Shown: positions 27,049 through 38,092, counted from the stretch's first letter. The stretch is 64,000 bases of DNA from Solibacillus sp. R5-41 (GCF_002736105.1 NZ_CP024123.1:922001-986000); one strand, 5' to 3'. Numbers and translations are program-made. Notes: generated from the sequence alone by a model not told the origin.

Positions 27049-27822
27049 ATGAAAACAATTAAAGAAATTACACAAGCATTAAAAATGGCCCAGCACTATG
27101 AACCGTGGATGGATGGCATACAAGAAGATGGAAGAAGTGGTGTTCAAAAAGCGTGGCAGCAATATTGTAAACGGCTAGAAAAGCAACGTCAATTGTTAGC
27201 GGCCCATCAGGAAAAGCTGAAGTTTGATGCTTCCTATTTGCCACACGAAAATGCTTATCTCGCAGGTACTGATGAGGCGGGGCGGGGTCCATTAGCGGGT
27301 CCTGTCGTAACAGCGGCGGTTATATTACCGAATTATTGCGAAGAGCTGCACGGAATAAATGATTCAAAGCAACTATCAAAAGAGCTACGTGAAAACTATG
27401 CGAAACGAATTAAAGAACATGCAATAGCGTACGCGATTCATTTTCAAAGTGCTGATGAAATTGATCGTTTAAATATTTATGAAGCAACAAGACAATCGAT
27501 GAAAAAAAGCATTGAAGGGCTTGCAATCCAGCCTGATTTCGTTTTAGCGGATGCCATGACGTTACCTATTGATATTGCACAAGCGTCCATTGTGAAAGGG
27601 GATGCAAAAAGTTTGGCGATTGCAGCAGCCTCCATTTTAGCGAAAACCGCTCGTGATCATTACATGGAAGGCTTACATGAGCAGTTTCCACTGTACGGTT
27701 TTGCACAGCATGCCGGGTACGGAACGAAACAGCATTTAGAAGCGCTAGCACAATTCGGTCCGACAAGTCATCACCGAAAAACATTTGAACCAATAAAATC
27801 TATGATTGCAAAAAGGGAGTAA
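27049..27822 (+). CDS. rnhB: Ribonuclease HII
   Basis: A 257-residue nuclease that removes ribonucleotides from DNA and RNA primers. The active site motif GTDEAGRGPLAGP gives Asp75 and Glu76; further acidic ligands are in the LADAMTLP region. An N-terminal extension of about 65 residues is typical of Bacillus RNase HII. CTAGGAGAACG precedes the ATG. The order rnhB-ylqG-ylqH-sucC is conserved. Confidence 0.95.
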   Translation: MKTIKEITQALKMAQHYEPWMDGIQEDGRSGVQKAWQQYCKRLEKQRQLLAAHQEKLKFDASYLPHENAYLAGTDEAGRGPLAGPVVTAAVILPNYCEELHGINDSKQLSKELRENYAKRIKEHAIAYAIHFQSADEIDRLNIYEATRQSMKKSIEGLAIQPDFVLADAMTLPIDIAQASIVKGDAKSLAIAAASILAKTARDHYMEGLHEQFPLYGFAQHAGYGTKQHLEALAQFGPTSHHRKTFEPIKSMIAKRE

Positions 27823-27827
27823 CCTTT

Positions 27828-29738
27828 ATGACGTCTACATCATTTAACCCGATACAAATGAATACGCAGCAACCGACAACTAATCAGTCATTGACGTTTA
27901 AGCAAGATCAAGTATTTCACGGTACGATAAAAAAACTGTATCCCGACCAAATGGCGGAAATTCAAGTTGGGGGACAAAAATTAATGGCAAAACTTGAGAT
28001 GCCATTAAAAGTTGGGGATGCTCATTTTTTCCAAGTGACAAATACAAACCCCCAAACAGAATTAAAAGTCGTATCTGGCCCAATGTCACAAACAATGACT
28101 CCCACGCAACAAATGAATCAACTGCTAGAAACGATGAATTTACCGAAGACATCAGAAATGCGACAAGTGCTGTCTCATTTTATGAAGGAACAGCTACCGA
28201 TTTCGAAGGAGCAGTTAGTCGCTGCCGAAAGCTGGATGAAAAAACTGCCTGAAGGTGTATTGAAAAATGATGCATTACAGGCGTTACAGCGTATGGTAGA
28301 ACTGAAAATGCCTTTTACAAATACAGTATTTCAGGCATTGACCCAAGGGGCAAAAACGGATGGTATGTCTGTAAATTTAGCGAATTTAGCACAGTTATTA
28401 GCAACGCAGCAAGGTGGAAATGACGCATTAAAAATGAATTTATTGCAGCAAATTCAGCAATTAGCGAAGCCTCTAGATGCGGAAACTGGCGGTGTATTAC
28501 TTTCACGTAGCATGCAATCTTTAATGGATTCATCAGCCGCCATTTCAGTTAAATTGCAAGCGCTGACAGTGTTGAAGGGAGCTGGGATCTTGCCACAAAA
28601 TGCAACATTACAAAATTGGCAATCCATTCAGCAACCATCCACTACACAGCCATTACAATCTCAGCAAAGTGGTTTGCCGCAACAAGTGGGACAAATGATT
28701 CAGCAACTTGCTCAAACGTCACCAGAGCAAATGAAACCAGTAATCGAGCAATTAAAAGCTTGGGTAGCAAATGAAAATTTATTAAACATATCACAAAAAG
28801 AGCAAATCCAACAGCTCATAGGGCGTTTTTCGCAAATCCCGATGTCAAAGCAATCTATCGAGGTGTTCACGAAACAATTGCAAGAGCAGCTAGTAAAAGC
28901 CTTTACAGACAATAGCTCCTCTAGACTGTTCACACAAGATGAGCGAGGAATGACGGTCAAGGACCAGCTGCTATCGTTAATAAAGCCTGATTCAAACCTA
29001 GCTGTGAATGATTCATTACTGCGAAATTTAGTAAAAGTATCAGCTAATAGTCCACAGTCAGCCATTCAAAGTGCACTTATACAGGCAGAAGCACAAGTCA
29101 AATCAGCAGCTGATAGTAAGGCAATGGAGCAGGCAATTAAAACGGTCCTAAAAGGTTTAGGGGTGAGCTACGAAGCTACATTGTCGAGTAAGGCAGGGGA
29201 TATTCAAGCGATTGCAAATCAAATAAAGCCACAATTATTAGCGCTTGTACAAGATTTACAAACACCACCTGCATTGCGTGATGCGGCCGATACAGTTTTA
29301 GCTCGAATGAATGGTATGCAGCTTTTATCAGGTGAAAATGGTCATCAACATCAAATAGTCATGCAAGTGCCACTCGAGTTTTTCGGTAAAAGAATGGATG
29401 CTACCTTACAATGGAATGGGCGAATGAAGGACGACGGAAAAATTGATGCAAATTTCGCCCGCATTTTATTTTATTTAAATATGGAATCGCTAGAGCAAAC
29501 GGTGATCGACATGCAAGTACAAAATCGCGTTGTGACGATTAATGTATTTAATGATCATCCGAGCCTAGAACAATTAGCAATACCGTTAAAGGAAACGTTA
29601 AAACGAGGGCTCACTGAAAAGGAATACCATTTATCCGGCATCTTTATTAAGCCTTTTGAAGATCAAACACAAAAAGTGGCTACAAAGAATCCGATCCAGC
29701 CGGAAGAACAGCAAGGTGGTGTGGATATTCGCGTATGA
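27828..29738 (+). CDS. ylqG: YlqG-like protein with FliK-type C-terminal domain
   Basis: A 636-residue, Gln-rich, mostly hydrophilic protein. The N-terminal 90 residues look like a small beta domain (KQDQVFHGTIKKLYPDQMAEIQVGG). The middle is helical and low complexity. The C-terminal 130 residues resemble the flagellar hook-length control domain of FliK: beta strands QIVMQVPLEFFGKRMDATLQW and later LEQTVIDMQVQNRVVTINVF. It overlaps ylqH, which resembles the C-terminal part of FlhB, the known partner of FliK. The true fliK and flhB are present at 48512 and 57749. Function is unproven; a role as a second substrate-switch pair is inference. Confidence 0.75.
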   Translation: MTSTSFNPIQMNTQQPTTNQSLTFKQDQVFHGTIKKLYPDQMAEIQVGGQKLMAKLEMPLKVGDAHFFQVTNTNPQTELKVVSGPMSQTMTPTQQMNQLLETMNLPKTSEMRQVLSHFMKEQLPISKEQLVAAESWMKKLPEGVLKNDALQALQRMVELKMPFTNTVFQALTQGAKTDGMSVNLANLAQLLATQQGGNDALKMNLLQQIQQLAKPLDAETGGVLLSRSMQSLMDSSAAISVKLQALTVLKGAGILPQNATLQNWQSIQQPSTTQPLQSQQSGLPQQVGQMIQQLAQTSPEQMKPVIEQLKAWVANENLLNISQKEQIQQLIGRFSQIPMSKQSIEVFTKQLQEQLVKAFTDNSSSRLFTQDERGMTVKDQLLSLIKPDSNLAVNDSLLRNLVKVSANSPQSAIQSALIQAEAQVKSAADSKAMEQAIKTVLKGLGVSYEATLSSKAGDIQAIANQIKPQLLALVQDLQTPPALRDAADTVLARMNGMQLLSGENGHQHQIVMQVPLEFFGKRMDATLQWNGRMKDDGKIDANFARILFYLNMESLEQTVIDMQVQNRVVTINVFNDHPSLEQLAIPLKETLKRGLTEKEYHLSGIFIKPFEDQTQKVATKNPIQPEEQQGGVDIRV

Positions 29739-30034
29739 CTGAGAAAAAATTTATACGAAAAGAGGCAATTGCTTTATCATATAATCCTTCAAAAAGCGAT
29801 GGGCCGACCGTTGTGGCAAAAGGGAAGGGAAAAATTGCAGAAAATATTTTACAGCAGGCAGCGCTTCATGATGTTCCCGTTTATGAGGACCCGAGCCTCG
29901 TAGAATTGTTGGGACAGCTCGATTTAAATACATCTATACCTGAAGAATTATATCAGGCTGTCGCAGAAGTTTTTGCTTTTATTTACAGATTGGATGAACA
30001 GCATAAACTACAATCAAATAACGATAAATGGTAA
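29735..30034 (+). CDS. ylqH: YlqH, FlhB C-terminal-domain-like protein (FhlX type)
   Basis: A 99-residue protein with no membrane segment. It lines up with FlhB immediately after its autocleavage site: AIALSYNPSKSDGPTVVAKG here against AIALKYDENQMEAPKVVAKG in FlhB at 57749. It ends in AEVFAFIYRLDE against AEILAYVYRIKR. The NPTH cleavage motif itself is absent. It thus mimics the released FlhB C-fragment. Family members of this kind (FhlX) have been shown in some bacteria to affect export switching. It overlaps ylqG by four bases. A terminator follows. Confidence 0.85.
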   Translation: MTEKKFIRKEAIALSYNPSKSDGPTVVAKGKGKIAENILQQAALHDVPVYEDPSLVELLGQLDLNTSIPEELYQAVAEVFAFIYRLDEQHKLQSNNDKW

Positions 30035-30060
30035 GCTTTTCGGAGCTTGCCATTTTTTTA
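30026..30060 (+). terminator. Terminator after ylqH
   Basis: AAATGGTAAGCT pairs with AGCTTGCCATTT (one wobble) and a seven-T tract follows. The left arm overlaps the last codons and stop of ylqH. Confidence 0.85.
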
Positions 30061-30142
30061 ATTTATCTGACTAGGTAGAACTATTCGTGATAAAACGATG
30101 TTAAAAAGGTTTTTGCGACAAAGATAGACATTTTCTGAATTA

Positions 30143-30170
30143 TTGTTTAAAATGAATATGTTAGTAGAAT
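30143..30170 (+). promoter_or_regulatory. Candidate promoter for sucCD
   Basis: TTGTTT (30143–30148) and TAGAAT (30165–30170) have a 16-base spacer, 31 bases before the sucC start. Confidence 0.5.
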
Positions 30171-30201
30171 AATTTCCAATTGTCCGATGGGAGGATGTAT
30201 C

Positions 30202-31383
30202 ATGAATATCCATGAATATCAAGGGAAAGAAATTTTAAGAAAATACGGTGTAGCTGTTCCGAAAGGGAGCGTAGCTTTTTCACCAGAGGAAGCAGTAAAG
30301 GTAGCAAAAGAATTAGGGGCAAATGTAACAGTAGTGAAAGCACAAATCCATGCTGGTGGTCGCGGGAAAGCAGGCGGCGTAAAAATTGCTAAAAACCTTG
30401 ATGAAGTGCGTTCATACGCAAAAGAATTATTAGGGAAAATTTTAGTGACACATCAAACGGGTCCAGAAGGTAAGGAAATAAAACGCCTTTATATAGAAGA
30501 AGGTTCAGACATTCGTAAAGAGTATTACTTAAGTTTAGTACTTGACCGTGCGACTTCTTGTGTAACAATGATGGGTTCTGAAGAAGGCGGTATGGATATT
30601 GAGGAAGTGGCTGAATCAAATCCTGAGAAAATTTTCAAAGAAGTGATTGATCCAGTAACAGGCTTAATGCCATTCCAAGCAAGACGTATGGCATTTAATA
30701 TGAATATTCCAGCAAACCTTGTAAACAAAGCGTCAAAATTAATGTTAGGCATCTACAAAGCATTTATTGACAAAGATGCATCGACAGTTGAAATTAATCC
30801 GCTTGTTGTAACGGGTGATGATCAAGTAGTGGCACTAGATGCTAAGTTCAACTTCGATTCAAATGCATTATACCGTCAGAAAGATATCGTAGAATTACGT
30901 GATTTTGACGAAGAAGATCCAAAAGAAATTGAAGCGTCAAAATATGACTTAAGCTATATCTCACTAAATGGTAACATTGGTTGTATGGTAAACGGTGCAG
31001 GACTTGCAATGGCAACGATGGATACGATTAGCTATTATGGCGGCTCACCCGCAAACTTTTTAGACGTTGGGGGCGGTGCGACGGCAGAAAAAGTAACAGA
31101 AGCCTTTAAAATCATTTTATCGGATCCTCATGTTAAAGGGATTTTTGTTAATATTTTTGGTGGCATTATGAAATGTGATGTTATTGCTCAAGGGGTTATT
31201 ATTGCTGCAAAAGAAGTAGGGTTAGCTGTGCCATTAGTCGTTCGATTAGAAGGGACAAATGTTGACCTTGGTAAAAAGTTGCTAAATGAATCAGGTTTAA
31301 ATATTGTGGCGGCTGATTCAATGGCAGATGGGGCACAAAAAATTGTGAAGCTAGTAGAGGCTGAAGGCGGGGTTAAGTCATGA
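30202..31383 (+). CDS. sucC: Succinyl-CoA synthetase (ADP-forming), beta subunit
   Basis: A 393-residue TCA-cycle subunit that binds succinate and ADP. It starts [17 protein letters not shown] and has an ATP-grasp fold with [21 protein letters not shown] and the C-terminal [13 protein letters not shown] choose ATG 30202: GGGAGGATG lies just upstream, whereas the ATG at 30187 precedes that site. The stop overlaps sucD by four bases. Confidence 0.96.
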   Translation: MNIHEYQGKEILRKYGVAVPKGSVAFSPEEAVKVAKELGANVTVVKAQIHAGGRGKAGGVKIAKNLDEVRSYAKELLGKILVTHQTGPEGKEIKRLYIEEGSDIRKEYYLSLVLDRATSCVTMMGSEEGGMDIEEVAESNPEKIFKEVIDPVTGLMPFQARRMAFNMNIPANLVNKASKLMLGIYKAFIDKDASTVEINPLVVTGDDQVVALDAKFNFDSNALYRQKDIVELRDFDEEDPKEIEASKYDLSYISLNGNIGCMVNGAGLAMATMDTISYYGGSPANFLDVGGGATAEKVTEAFKIILSDPHVKGIFVNIFGGIMKCDVIAQGVIIAAKEVGLAVPLVVRLEGTNVDLGKKLLNESGLNIVAADSMADGAQKIVKLVEAEGGVKS

Positions 31384-32282
31384 GTGTATTCATTAACAAA
31401 GAGACAAAAGTTATTGTACAAGGAATTACAGGAGAAACAGCCCTTTTCCATACAAAGCAAATGCTTGAATACGGGACAAAAATCGTGGCAGGTGTTACAC
31501 CAGGTAAAGGCGGCCTAGAAATCGAAGGCGTGCCGGTATTCAACACAGTTCAAGAAGCTGTAGATGTGACAGGTGCCAACGTTTCGGTTATTTATGTACC
31601 AGCTCCTTTTGCGGCGGATGCAATTATTGAAGCAGTAGATGCAGGGCTTGATATGACGATTTGTATTACGGAACATATCCCTGTATTAGACATGGTAAAA
31701 GTAAAGCGCTATATGGAAGGCAAAAAGACTCGTTTAGTCGGACCGAACTGTCCAGGCGTGATTACGGCAGATGAGTGTAAAATTGGTATTATGCCAGGTT
31801 ATATTCATACAAAAGGTCATGTTGGCGTTGTTTCACGTTCGGGTACACTAACGTATGAAGCGGTGCATCAATTATCACAAGAGGGAATTGGTCAAACGAC
31901 AGCTGTCGGAATTGGTGGAGACCCTGTAAATGGGACAAACTTTATCGATTGCTTAAAAGCATTCAATGAAGATCCAGAAACGTATGCAGTTGTTATGATT
32001 GGTGAAATCGGTGGTACGGCAGAGGAAGAGGCTGCTGAGTGGATTCAAGCAAACATGACAAAACCTGTCGTAGGATTCATTGGAGGGCAAACAGCACCTC
32101 CAGGGAAGCGTATGGGGCATGCTGGTGCCATTATTTCAGGTGGTAAAGGTACTGCAGCAGAAAAAATCAAAGCGATGAATGCAGCAGGAATTGAAGTTGC
32201 ACCTACGCCTTCAGTAATTGGGGAAACATTAATTAAAGTAATTAAAGAAAAAGGTCTATACGAAGCTTGTAAGACACATTAA
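31380..32282 (+). CDS. sucD: Succinyl-CoA synthetase (ADP-forming), alpha subunit
   Basis: A 300-residue subunit containing the CoA-binding Rossmann domain ([16 protein letters not shown]) and the phosphorylated catalytic His247 in [23 protein letters not shown] and GPNCPGVI are conserved. Coupled to sucC through an ATGA overlap. A strong terminator ends the unit. Confidence 0.97.
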   Translation: MSVFINKETKVIVQGITGETALFHTKQMLEYGTKIVAGVTPGKGGLEIEGVPVFNTVQEAVDVTGANVSVIYVPAPFAADAIIEAVDAGLDMTICITEHIPVLDMVKVKRYMEGKKTRLVGPNCPGVITADECKIGIMPGYIHTKGHVGVVSRSGTLTYEAVHQLSQEGIGQTTAVGIGGDPVNGTNFIDCLKAFNEDPETYAVVMIGEIGGTAEEEAAEWIQANMTKPVVGFIGGQTAPPGKRMGHAGAIISGGKGTAAEKIKAMNAAGIEVAPTPSVIGETLIKVIKEKGLYEACKTH

Positions 32283-32285
32283 AAT

Positions 32286-32323
32286 AAAAGATGTAGCGTC
32301 GCCATGCGCTACATCTTTTTTTT
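32286..32323 (+). terminator. Terminator after sucD
   Basis: AGATGTAGCG (32289–32298) pairs perfectly with CGCTACATCT (32307–32316), followed by seven T residues. Confidence 0.92.
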
Positions 32324-32441
32324 AAAAAAGAAACAAATTGAATAAATTGTCTCAATCGATGCTTACACTTCGCTACAAACTCAAATAAAACAAATTAAGC
32401 GGTCATTTCACTTTCTTCTATTAAAAATAAGGAGTGTTTAA

Positions 32442-33335
32442 ATGACGAATACTTTCCAAAAACAATTACTCACATTACATTATGTATATCCTCTTACATG
32501 GCATAAATTCCAACGATTGCTCCAATATTTAGGGGATTTAAACGAACTTTCCACTTGCCCTGCTAAACAATTGGCAAGAATGTTGAATATTAAACAAGAA
32601 AGTGCCAATCGTTTGTTATTTCATTATAGAAAAATGCTTGAAATCGCGTTAGAGGATCATTATTTAACACATCAAATTATGCCGATTCCGTATGTGAGTG
32701 ATTTGTATCCAGAGTCTTTAAAAAAAATATATGACCCCCCAACCGTTCTTTATGTGAAGGGCGACCTGAGCCTATTACAACACCCTAAAAAAATTGCTGT
32801 AATTGGTTCGAGAAATGCGTCTAAGTATAGTGAGGAAGCGCTAAAATTAATATTACCTCCACTCATAAATGAACAATTTGTCATAGTAAGCGGATTAGCA
32901 AAAGGAGCGGATCGATTCGCACATGAAGCTACGATGAGGTATGGTGGAAAAACAATTGCTGTATTAGGGCACGGTTTTTTTCATTTTTATCCAAAAGAAA
33001 ATCAAAAGTTAGGCGAGCACTTAGCAAAAGAACAGTTGTTATTAACAGAATATCCACCCTATGTCGGCGTGCAAAAATGGCAATTTCCTGCAAGAAATAG
33101 AATTATTAGCGGATTGAGTTTAGCGTTAATCGTAACCGAGGCCGCACTGAAAAGTGGGACGCTTATTACGACAGAGCTAGCGCTAGAGCAGGGAAAGGAT
33201 GTTTTTGCTGTTCCGGGATTAATTACTTCTGAACAATCAAAAGGTACGAATAAATTGATTAAAGAAGGAGCAATTCCGATATGGAGCGGGCATCAAATAC
33301 TAGATGAATTGCAAATGTTTTCAAGTTTTCGTTGA
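32442..33335 (+). CDS. dprA: DNA processing protein DprA
   Basis: A 297-residue protein that loads RecA on incoming single-stranded DNA during transformation. The Rossmann-like core is seen in IGSRNASKYSEEALKL, SGLAKGADRFAHEATMRYGGKTIAVLGHG and FPARNRIISGLS. Length matches the Bacillus form without a C-terminal winged helix. AAGGAGTG precedes the ATG. No clear promoter was found in the 118-base upstream gap. Presence suggests, but does not prove, competence. Confidence 0.94.
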   Translation: MTNTFQKQLLTLHYVYPLTWHKFQRLLQYLGDLNELSTCPAKQLARMLNIKQESANRLLFHYRKMLEIALEDHYLTHQIMPIPYVSDLYPESLKKIYDPPTVLYVKGDLSLLQHPKKIAVIGSRNASKYSEEALKLILPPLINEQFVIVSGLAKGADRFAHEATMRYGGKTIAVLGHGFFHFYPKENQKLGEHLAKEQLLLTEYPPYVGVQKWQFPARNRIISGLSLALIVTEAALKSGTLITTELALEQGKDVFAVPGLITSEQSKGTNKLIKEGAIPIWSGHQILDELQMFSSFR

Positions 33336-33399
33336 AAAAAAGTTGCATTATCCGCCAATCTGTTATACATTTTGCAACAGGAAACGCTTTGAAAAAATA

Positions 33400-33433
33400 T
33401 TGACAAATCGCAAAAAAGCGAATTTGATAAAAT
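33400..33433 (+). promoter_or_regulatory. Candidate promoter for topA
   Basis: A perfect TTGACA (33400–33405) is followed by TGATAAAAT (33425–33433). The -10 register is ambiguous, because spacers of 17–19 bases give poor hexamers and the best hexamer, TAAAAT, is 22 bases away. A small inverted repeat TCGC-N6-GCGA lies between them and could be an operator or shape the spacing. Confidence 0.5.
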
Positions 33434-33460
33434 AAAAACCTCTCTAAGGAGGAATAATAG

Positions 33461-35545
33461 ATGGCAGATTATTTAGTAATTGTGGAATCACCCGCAAAGG
33501 CAAAAACAATAGAACGTTATTTAGGAAAGAAATATAAAGTGAAGGCATCGATTGGACATGTACGTGATTTGCCACGTAGTCAAATGGGTATTGATACAGA
33601 AAATGATTATCAACCGAAATACATTACAATTCGTGGAAAAGGTCCTGTCCTTCAAGAATTAAAAACAGCTGCAAAAAAAGTAAAAAAAATCTACCTAGCA
33701 GCCGATCCAGATCGCGAAGGGGAAGCAATTGCTTGGCACTTAGCAAATGCGTTGAACGTAGATATAGATTCGGATTGTCGCGTTGTATTCAATGAGATTA
33801 CGAAAGATGCTATTTTAGAAAGCTTTAAGCATCCGCGTCCAATTAATATGGATTTAGTAGATGCACAGCAAGCGCGTCGAATTTTAGACCGACTTGTAGG
33901 GTATAATATTAGTCCGATTTTATGGAAAAAGGTTAAAAAAGGACTTTCAGCAGGTCGCGTTCAGTCGGTATCACTGCGTTTAATTATTGATCGTGAAAAT
34001 GAGATTAAAAATTTCTTACCTGAAGAATACTGGACTGTTGAAGGTTCATTTGAAAAAGGTAAAAAGCAATTTGATGCACTTTACTACGGGGACGCTGAAG
34101 GAAAAGTCAAATTGACGAATGAAGCGCAAGTACAGGCAATTTTGAAAAATATTAAAGGCGATTCTTTTGAGGTAATGAATGTTGTGAAAAAAGAAAGAAA
34201 ACGTAATGCAGCGCTTGCGTTTACAACTTCTTCTTTACAGCAAGAGGCAGCACGTAAATTGAATTATCGTGCGAAAAAAACGATGATGCTTGCACAGCAA
34301 CTTTATGAAGGTATTGAACTGAGTAAAAAAGAAGGTGCTGTTGGTTTAATTACGTATATGCGTACGGATTCTACACGTATTTCTGATACGGCAAAAGCCG
34401 AAGCAGTCGCTTATATTGATGGGAAATATGGCGAAGCGTTTATTGCGCAAGAAGTAAAACAACCGAAAAAGAAAGCCAATGCTCAAGATGCACATGAAGC
34501 GATTCGTCCTACAAGTGCAATGCGTACACCTGAAGAGTTGAAGGCGATTTTAAGTCGTGATCAATTGCGTTTATATCGTTTGATTTGGGAACGCTTTATC
34601 GCAAGTCAAATGGCACCAGCTGTATTAGATACGGTAACGGTAGACCTACAAAATGTGGATGTGGTATTCCGAGCGAATGGATCTCAAGTTAAATTTCCTG
34701 GTTTTATGAAGCTTTATATTGAGGGTACGGATGACCAAGCAGAAGAAACGACGAAACTGTTACCTGAAATGGCCGTTGGGGATAAAGTGAAATCCATTGA
34801 GATTGAACCAAAACAACATTTCACGCAGCCACCACCACGTTATTCTGAGGCGCGTTTAGTAAAAGCGTTAGAAGAATTAGGAATAGGGCGCCCATCGACA
34901 TACGCACCAACTTTAGACACGATTCAAAAACGTGGCTATGTACAGCTTGATGCAAAACGTTTTGTTCCAACCGAGCTAGGAGAAATTGTCCATCAAGCGA
35001 CATTCGAGTTTTTCCCAGAAATCATCAATATTGAATTTACGGCTCAAATGGAGCAAAATTTGGATGAAATTGAAGAAGGCATCACAAAATGGGTGAAAGT
35101 AATTGATGACTTTTATAAAGATTTCGAGCCACGCGTAAAATATGCGGATGAGGTCATGGAAAAAATTGAAATTAAAGATGAGCCAGCCGGAGAAGATTGT
35201 GAAAAATGTGGCGCCGCCATGGTTTATAAATTAGGTCGTTACGGGAAATTTATGGCATGTTCAAATTTTCCAGACTGCCGCAACACAAAAGCGATTGTGA
35301 AATTAATTGATGTAAAATGCCCAACATGTAAAGAGGGCGAAGTTGTAGAACGAAAATCAAAAACAAAGCGTGTGTTTTATGGCTGTAATCGATATCCAGA
35401 ATGCGAATTCGTTTCGTGGGATAAGCCAATTAGTAGACCTTGTCCGAAATGTAGTGCATCATTAGTAGAGAAAAAGTTGAAAAAAGGTGTTCAAATTCAA
35501 TGTACAAACAGTGACTGTGATTACGAGGAAACACCGTCACAATAA
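33461..35545 (+). CDS. topA: DNA topoisomerase I
   Basis: A 694-residue type IA topoisomerase that relaxes negative supercoils. It has the TOPRIM domain with [13 protein letters not shown] and the catalytic Tyr299 in [10 protein letters not shown]. The C-terminus carries three zinc-ribbon units, with cysteine pairs CEKC/CSNFPDC, CPTC/CNRYPEC and CPKC/CTNSDC. AAGGAGGAA precedes the ATG. Order topA-trmFO-xerC is as in B. subtilis. Confidence 0.97.
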   Translation: MADYLVIVESPAKAKTIERYLGKKYKVKASIGHVRDLPRSQMGIDTENDYQPKYITIRGKGPVLQELKTAAKKVKKIYLAADPDREGEAIAWHLANALNVDIDSDCRVVFNEITKDAILESFKHPRPINMDLVDAQQARRILDRLVGYNISPILWKKVKKGLSAGRVQSVSLRLIIDRENEIKNFLPEEYWTVEGSFEKGKKQFDALYYGDAEGKVKLTNEAQVQAILKNIKGDSFEVMNVVKKERKRNAALAFTTSSLQQEAARKLNYRAKKTMMLAQQLYEGIELSKKEGAVGLITYMRTDSTRISDTAKAEAVAYIDGKYGEAFIAQEVKQPKKKANAQDAHEAIRPTSAMRTPEELKAILSRDQLRLYRLIWERFIASQMAPAVLDTVTVDLQNVDVVFRANGSQVKFPGFMKLYIEGTDDQAEETTKLLPEMAVGDKVKSIEIEPKQHFTQPPPRYSEARLVKALEELGIGRPSTYAPTLDTIQKRGYVQLDAKRFVPTELGEIVHQATFEFFPEIINIEFTAQMEQNLDEIEEGITKWVKVIDDFYKDFEPRVKYADEVMEKIEIKDEPAGEDCEKCGAAMVYKLGRYGKFMACSNFPDCRNTKAIVKLIDVKCPTCKEGEVVERKSKTKRVFYGCNRYPECEFVSWDKPISRPCPKCSASLVEKKLKKGVQIQCTNSDCDYEETPSQ

Positions 35546-35569
35546 GATTATATAGTGGGGTAAAAAATT

Positions 35570-36883
35570 ATGACACAACAAATAGTAAATGTAATAGGGG
35601 CAGGTCTTGCTGGATCAGAAGCCGCATGGCAAATTGCGAAGCGCGGTGTAAACGTGCGCCTTTATGAAATGCGTCCAGTAAAGCAAACTCCCGCACATCA
35701 TACCGATAAATTTGCAGAATTAGTTTGTTCCAATTCTTTACGTGCAAATGGCTTAACAAATGCGGTAGGTGTAATTAAAGAAGAGATGCGTATGCTCGAT
35801 TCAGTAATTATGGCAGCAGCGGATAATTGCTCTGTACCCGCTGGTGGTGCATTGGCAGTAGATCGTCACGAATTTGCAGGCTATGTAACAGAAAAGGTAA
35901 AAAATCACTCACTAATTGAAGTGATTAATGAAGAAGTAACGGAAATTCCTGAAGGCATTACAATTATTGCAACAGGACCACTTACTTCAGAAAGTCTTGC
36001 GAAAAAAATCCAAGGCTTAACAGGCGAAGAGTACTTATACTTTTACGATGCAGCAGCGCCGATTATCGAAAAAGAATCGATTAATATGGATAAAGTATAT
36101 TTAAAGTCTCGCTATGATAAAGGGGAAGCGGCATATTTAAACTGTCCGATGACAAAAGATGAGTTTAATGCATTCCGAGAAGCGCTAATTACAGCTGAGT
36201 GTGCGCCATTAAAAGAATTTGAAAAAGAAAAATACTTCGAGGGCTGTATGCCGATTGAAGTAATGGCAGCTCGTGGTGAAAAAACAATGACATTTGGTCC
36301 GATGAAGCCTGTAGGTTTAGAAGATCCAAAAACAGATAAACGTCCATATGCGGTTGTTCAATTACGTCAAGATGATGCGGCCGGAACGCTATACAACCTT
36401 GTTGGGTTCCAAACGCACTTAAAATGGCCAGAGCAAAAACGTGTTTTTTCAATGATTCCAGGTTTAGAAAACTTAGATATCGTGCGCTACGGTGTCATGC
36501 ATCGAAATACGTTCATCAACTCTCCAAAAGTATTAAATAATACGTATCAATTACGATCAAAACCGACTATTTTCTTCGCAGGTCAAATGACAGGTGTTGA
36601 AGGTTATGTAGAGTCAGCTGGTAGTGGTTTAATCGCAGGTATTAATGCAGCTCGTTTAGTAAAAGGCGAACCATTATTACATTTCCCAGCTGAAACAGCA
36701 TTAGGCGCAATGGCGCGATATATTACTTTGGCAAATTCGAAAAATTTCCAGCCGATGAATGTAAACTTCGGTATTTTCCCTGAACTTGAGGAACGTATTA
36801 AGTCAAAACCGGAACGTGCAGAGCGTCACGCTAACCGTGCGTTAGAAACTATTCAGAATTTTATTAATTCTCAGAAAATTTAA
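35570..36883 (+). CDS. trmFO: Methylenetetrahydrofolate-tRNA uracil-5-methyltransferase TrmFO
   Basis: A 437-residue flavoprotein making m5U54 in tRNA with methylenetetrahydrofolate and reduced FAD. The FAD-binding [10 protein letters not shown] is at residues 10–19; [21 protein letters not shown] and [18 protein letters not shown] are family motifs. The upstream GTGGGG is a modest ribosome site. A strong terminator follows. Confidence 0.96.
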   Translation: MTQQIVNVIGAGLAGSEAAWQIAKRGVNVRLYEMRPVKQTPAHHTDKFAELVCSNSLRANGLTNAVGVIKEEMRMLDSVIMAAADNCSVPAGGALAVDRHEFAGYVTEKVKNHSLIEVINEEVTEIPEGITIIATGPLTSESLAKKIQGLTGEEYLYFYDAAAPIIEKESINMDKVYLKSRYDKGEAAYLNCPMTKDEFNAFREALITAECAPLKEFEKEKYFEGCMPIEVMAARGEKTMTFGPMKPVGLEDPKTDKRPYAVVQLRQDDAAGTLYNLVGFQTHLKWPEQKRVFSMIPGLENLDIVRYGVMHRNTFINSPKVLNNTYQLRSKPTIFFAGQMTGVEGYVESAGSGLIAGINAARLVKGEPLLHFPAETALGAMARYITLANSKNFQPMNVNFGIFPELEERIKSKPERAERHANRALETIQNFINSQKI

Positions 36884-36887
36884 TTGC

Positions 36888-36928
36888 AAAAAGCCCTTAA
36901 AGATTGTTATACTTTAAGGGCTTTTATG
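36888..36928 (+). terminator. Terminator after trmFO
   Basis: AAAAGCCCTTAAAG pairs perfectly with CTTTAAGGGCTTTT (36912–36925) across a nine-base loop. The run of A before and T after would also allow termination from the opposite strand. Confidence 0.9.
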
Positions 36929-37090
36929 TTTGTTCATTTGGAGAAGTGATCACGACGGGTTAAAACCATGCAAATTTTATTGTATTAATTTTTAAATTTT
37001 GAAAAAATAATAAGAAATCAAGATAATAATTTGTTTTATTGTTAAAATTACGAGAAAATTGAATAAATCTTTGTTTTTTACTTGAATTAT

Positions 37091-37119
37091 TTGCTTGATA
37101 GGTATAGTGTCAGTATGTA
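37091..37119 (+). promoter_or_regulatory. Possible promoter for xerC-hslVU-codY
   Basis: TTGCTT (37091–37096) and TATGTA (37114–37119) are 17 bases apart. A competing TATAGT at 37103–37108 lacks a well-spaced -35. Confidence 0.35.
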
Positions 37120-37192
37120 TGTTTTTTATAGTGATGATCAAATAATGACACGTTCCAAAACCACTTATGGAAATTTCATGGAGGTATAGTAG

Positions 37193-38092
37193 ATGGATAG
37201 TCAATCGACAGAAGCATTAGAACAATTTATTCGATATGTGCAACTCGAAAAAAACTTTTCACTGCATACCGTGCGTGAATATGAATATGATTTACTTGAT
37301 TTTTTTCGCTTTTTAGAAGCTGAAGGGGTTTCCAATATAGTGGAAATTGATTATATCCATGCAAGATTATACGTGACAAAGCTTTATGATGAACAAAAAG
37401 CAAGAACTTCAATTTCTAGGAAAATTTCATCCATTCGTTCTTTTTTTCGCTTTTTAAATCGCGAACAGAATATAGATGATGCTCCGTTTCGTTCTCTTTA
37501 TCATCCGAAAAAAGAAGAGCGATTACCGAGCTTTTTTTATGAAGAAGAACTGAATCAACTTTTTGAGAAAAATAAAGGCAATGATCCTAAGCAAGTACGT
37601 AACATGGCTTTATTAGAGTTACTTTACGCTACTGGGATACGCGTCAGTGAATGTGTTTCCGTTGAACTTGGAGATATTGATTTTCATTATGGAATCATTC
37701 GTGTAATGGGGAAGGGGCGAAAAGAACGCATTATTCCGTTTGGACAATATGCGCAAGATGCCTTAATCTACTATATTGAACAAATGCGTCCTCAATTGAT
37801 GAAAAATCAAAATCACCAAAAAGTTTTTGTTAATATGCGTGGCGGTGAACTTACTGCGCGCGGTGTACGTTATATATTAAGTGAGATGATAGAAAATACC
37901 AGTATGCATACGAAAATATATCCACATATGCTACGTCATACATTTGCGACCCATTTGCTAAATAATGGAGCAGATATGCGAACTGTTCAGGAATTATTGG
38001 GGCATACTAATTTATCTTCTACACAAATTTATACACATGTAACAAAAGATGCTTTAAGGAAGACATATATGAATAGTCATCCGAGAGCTTAA
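37193..38092 (+). CDS. xerC: Tyrosine recombinase XerC (CodV)
   Basis: A 299-residue site-specific recombinase resolving chromosome dimers. The N-terminal SAM-like DNA-binding domain covers about residues 1–90. Catalytic residues are present: Arg150 in TGIRVSE, Lys in [11 protein letters not shown], His/Arg in [12 protein letters not shown], the [10 protein letters not shown] His, and nucleophile Tyr280 in IYTHV. ATGGAGGTATAG precedes the ATG. It leads the operon with hslV, hslU and codY. Confidence 0.95.
   Translation: MDSQSTEALEQFIRYVQLEKNFSLHTVREYEYDLLDFFRFLEAEGVSNIVEIDYIHARLYVTKLYDEQKARTSISRKISSIRSFFRFLNREQNIDDAPFRSLYHPKKEERLPSFFYEEELNQLFEKNKGNDPKQVRNMALLELLYATGIRVSECVSVELGDIDFHYGIIRVMGKGRKERIIPFGQYAQDALIYYIEQMRPQLMKNQNHQKVFVNMRGGELTARGVRYILSEMIENTSMHTKIYPHMLRHTFATHLLNNGADMRTVQELLGHTNLSSTQIYTHVTKDALRKTYMNSHPRA

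Larger units (their letters stand above)
36884..37192. other. Intergenic trmFO / xerC (309 bases)
   Basis: No gene is seen. The gap holds the trmFO terminator (36888–36928), a very AT-rich stretch at about 36970–37090, and a possible xerC promoter at 37091–37119. Confidence 0.6.

Noticed and set aside
29735-30034. ylqH as a broken flhB remnant
   Set aside because: It is a complete, conserved small gene in the same place in B. subtilis, with its own start overlapping ylqG and a terminator; it is not a decaying fragment.
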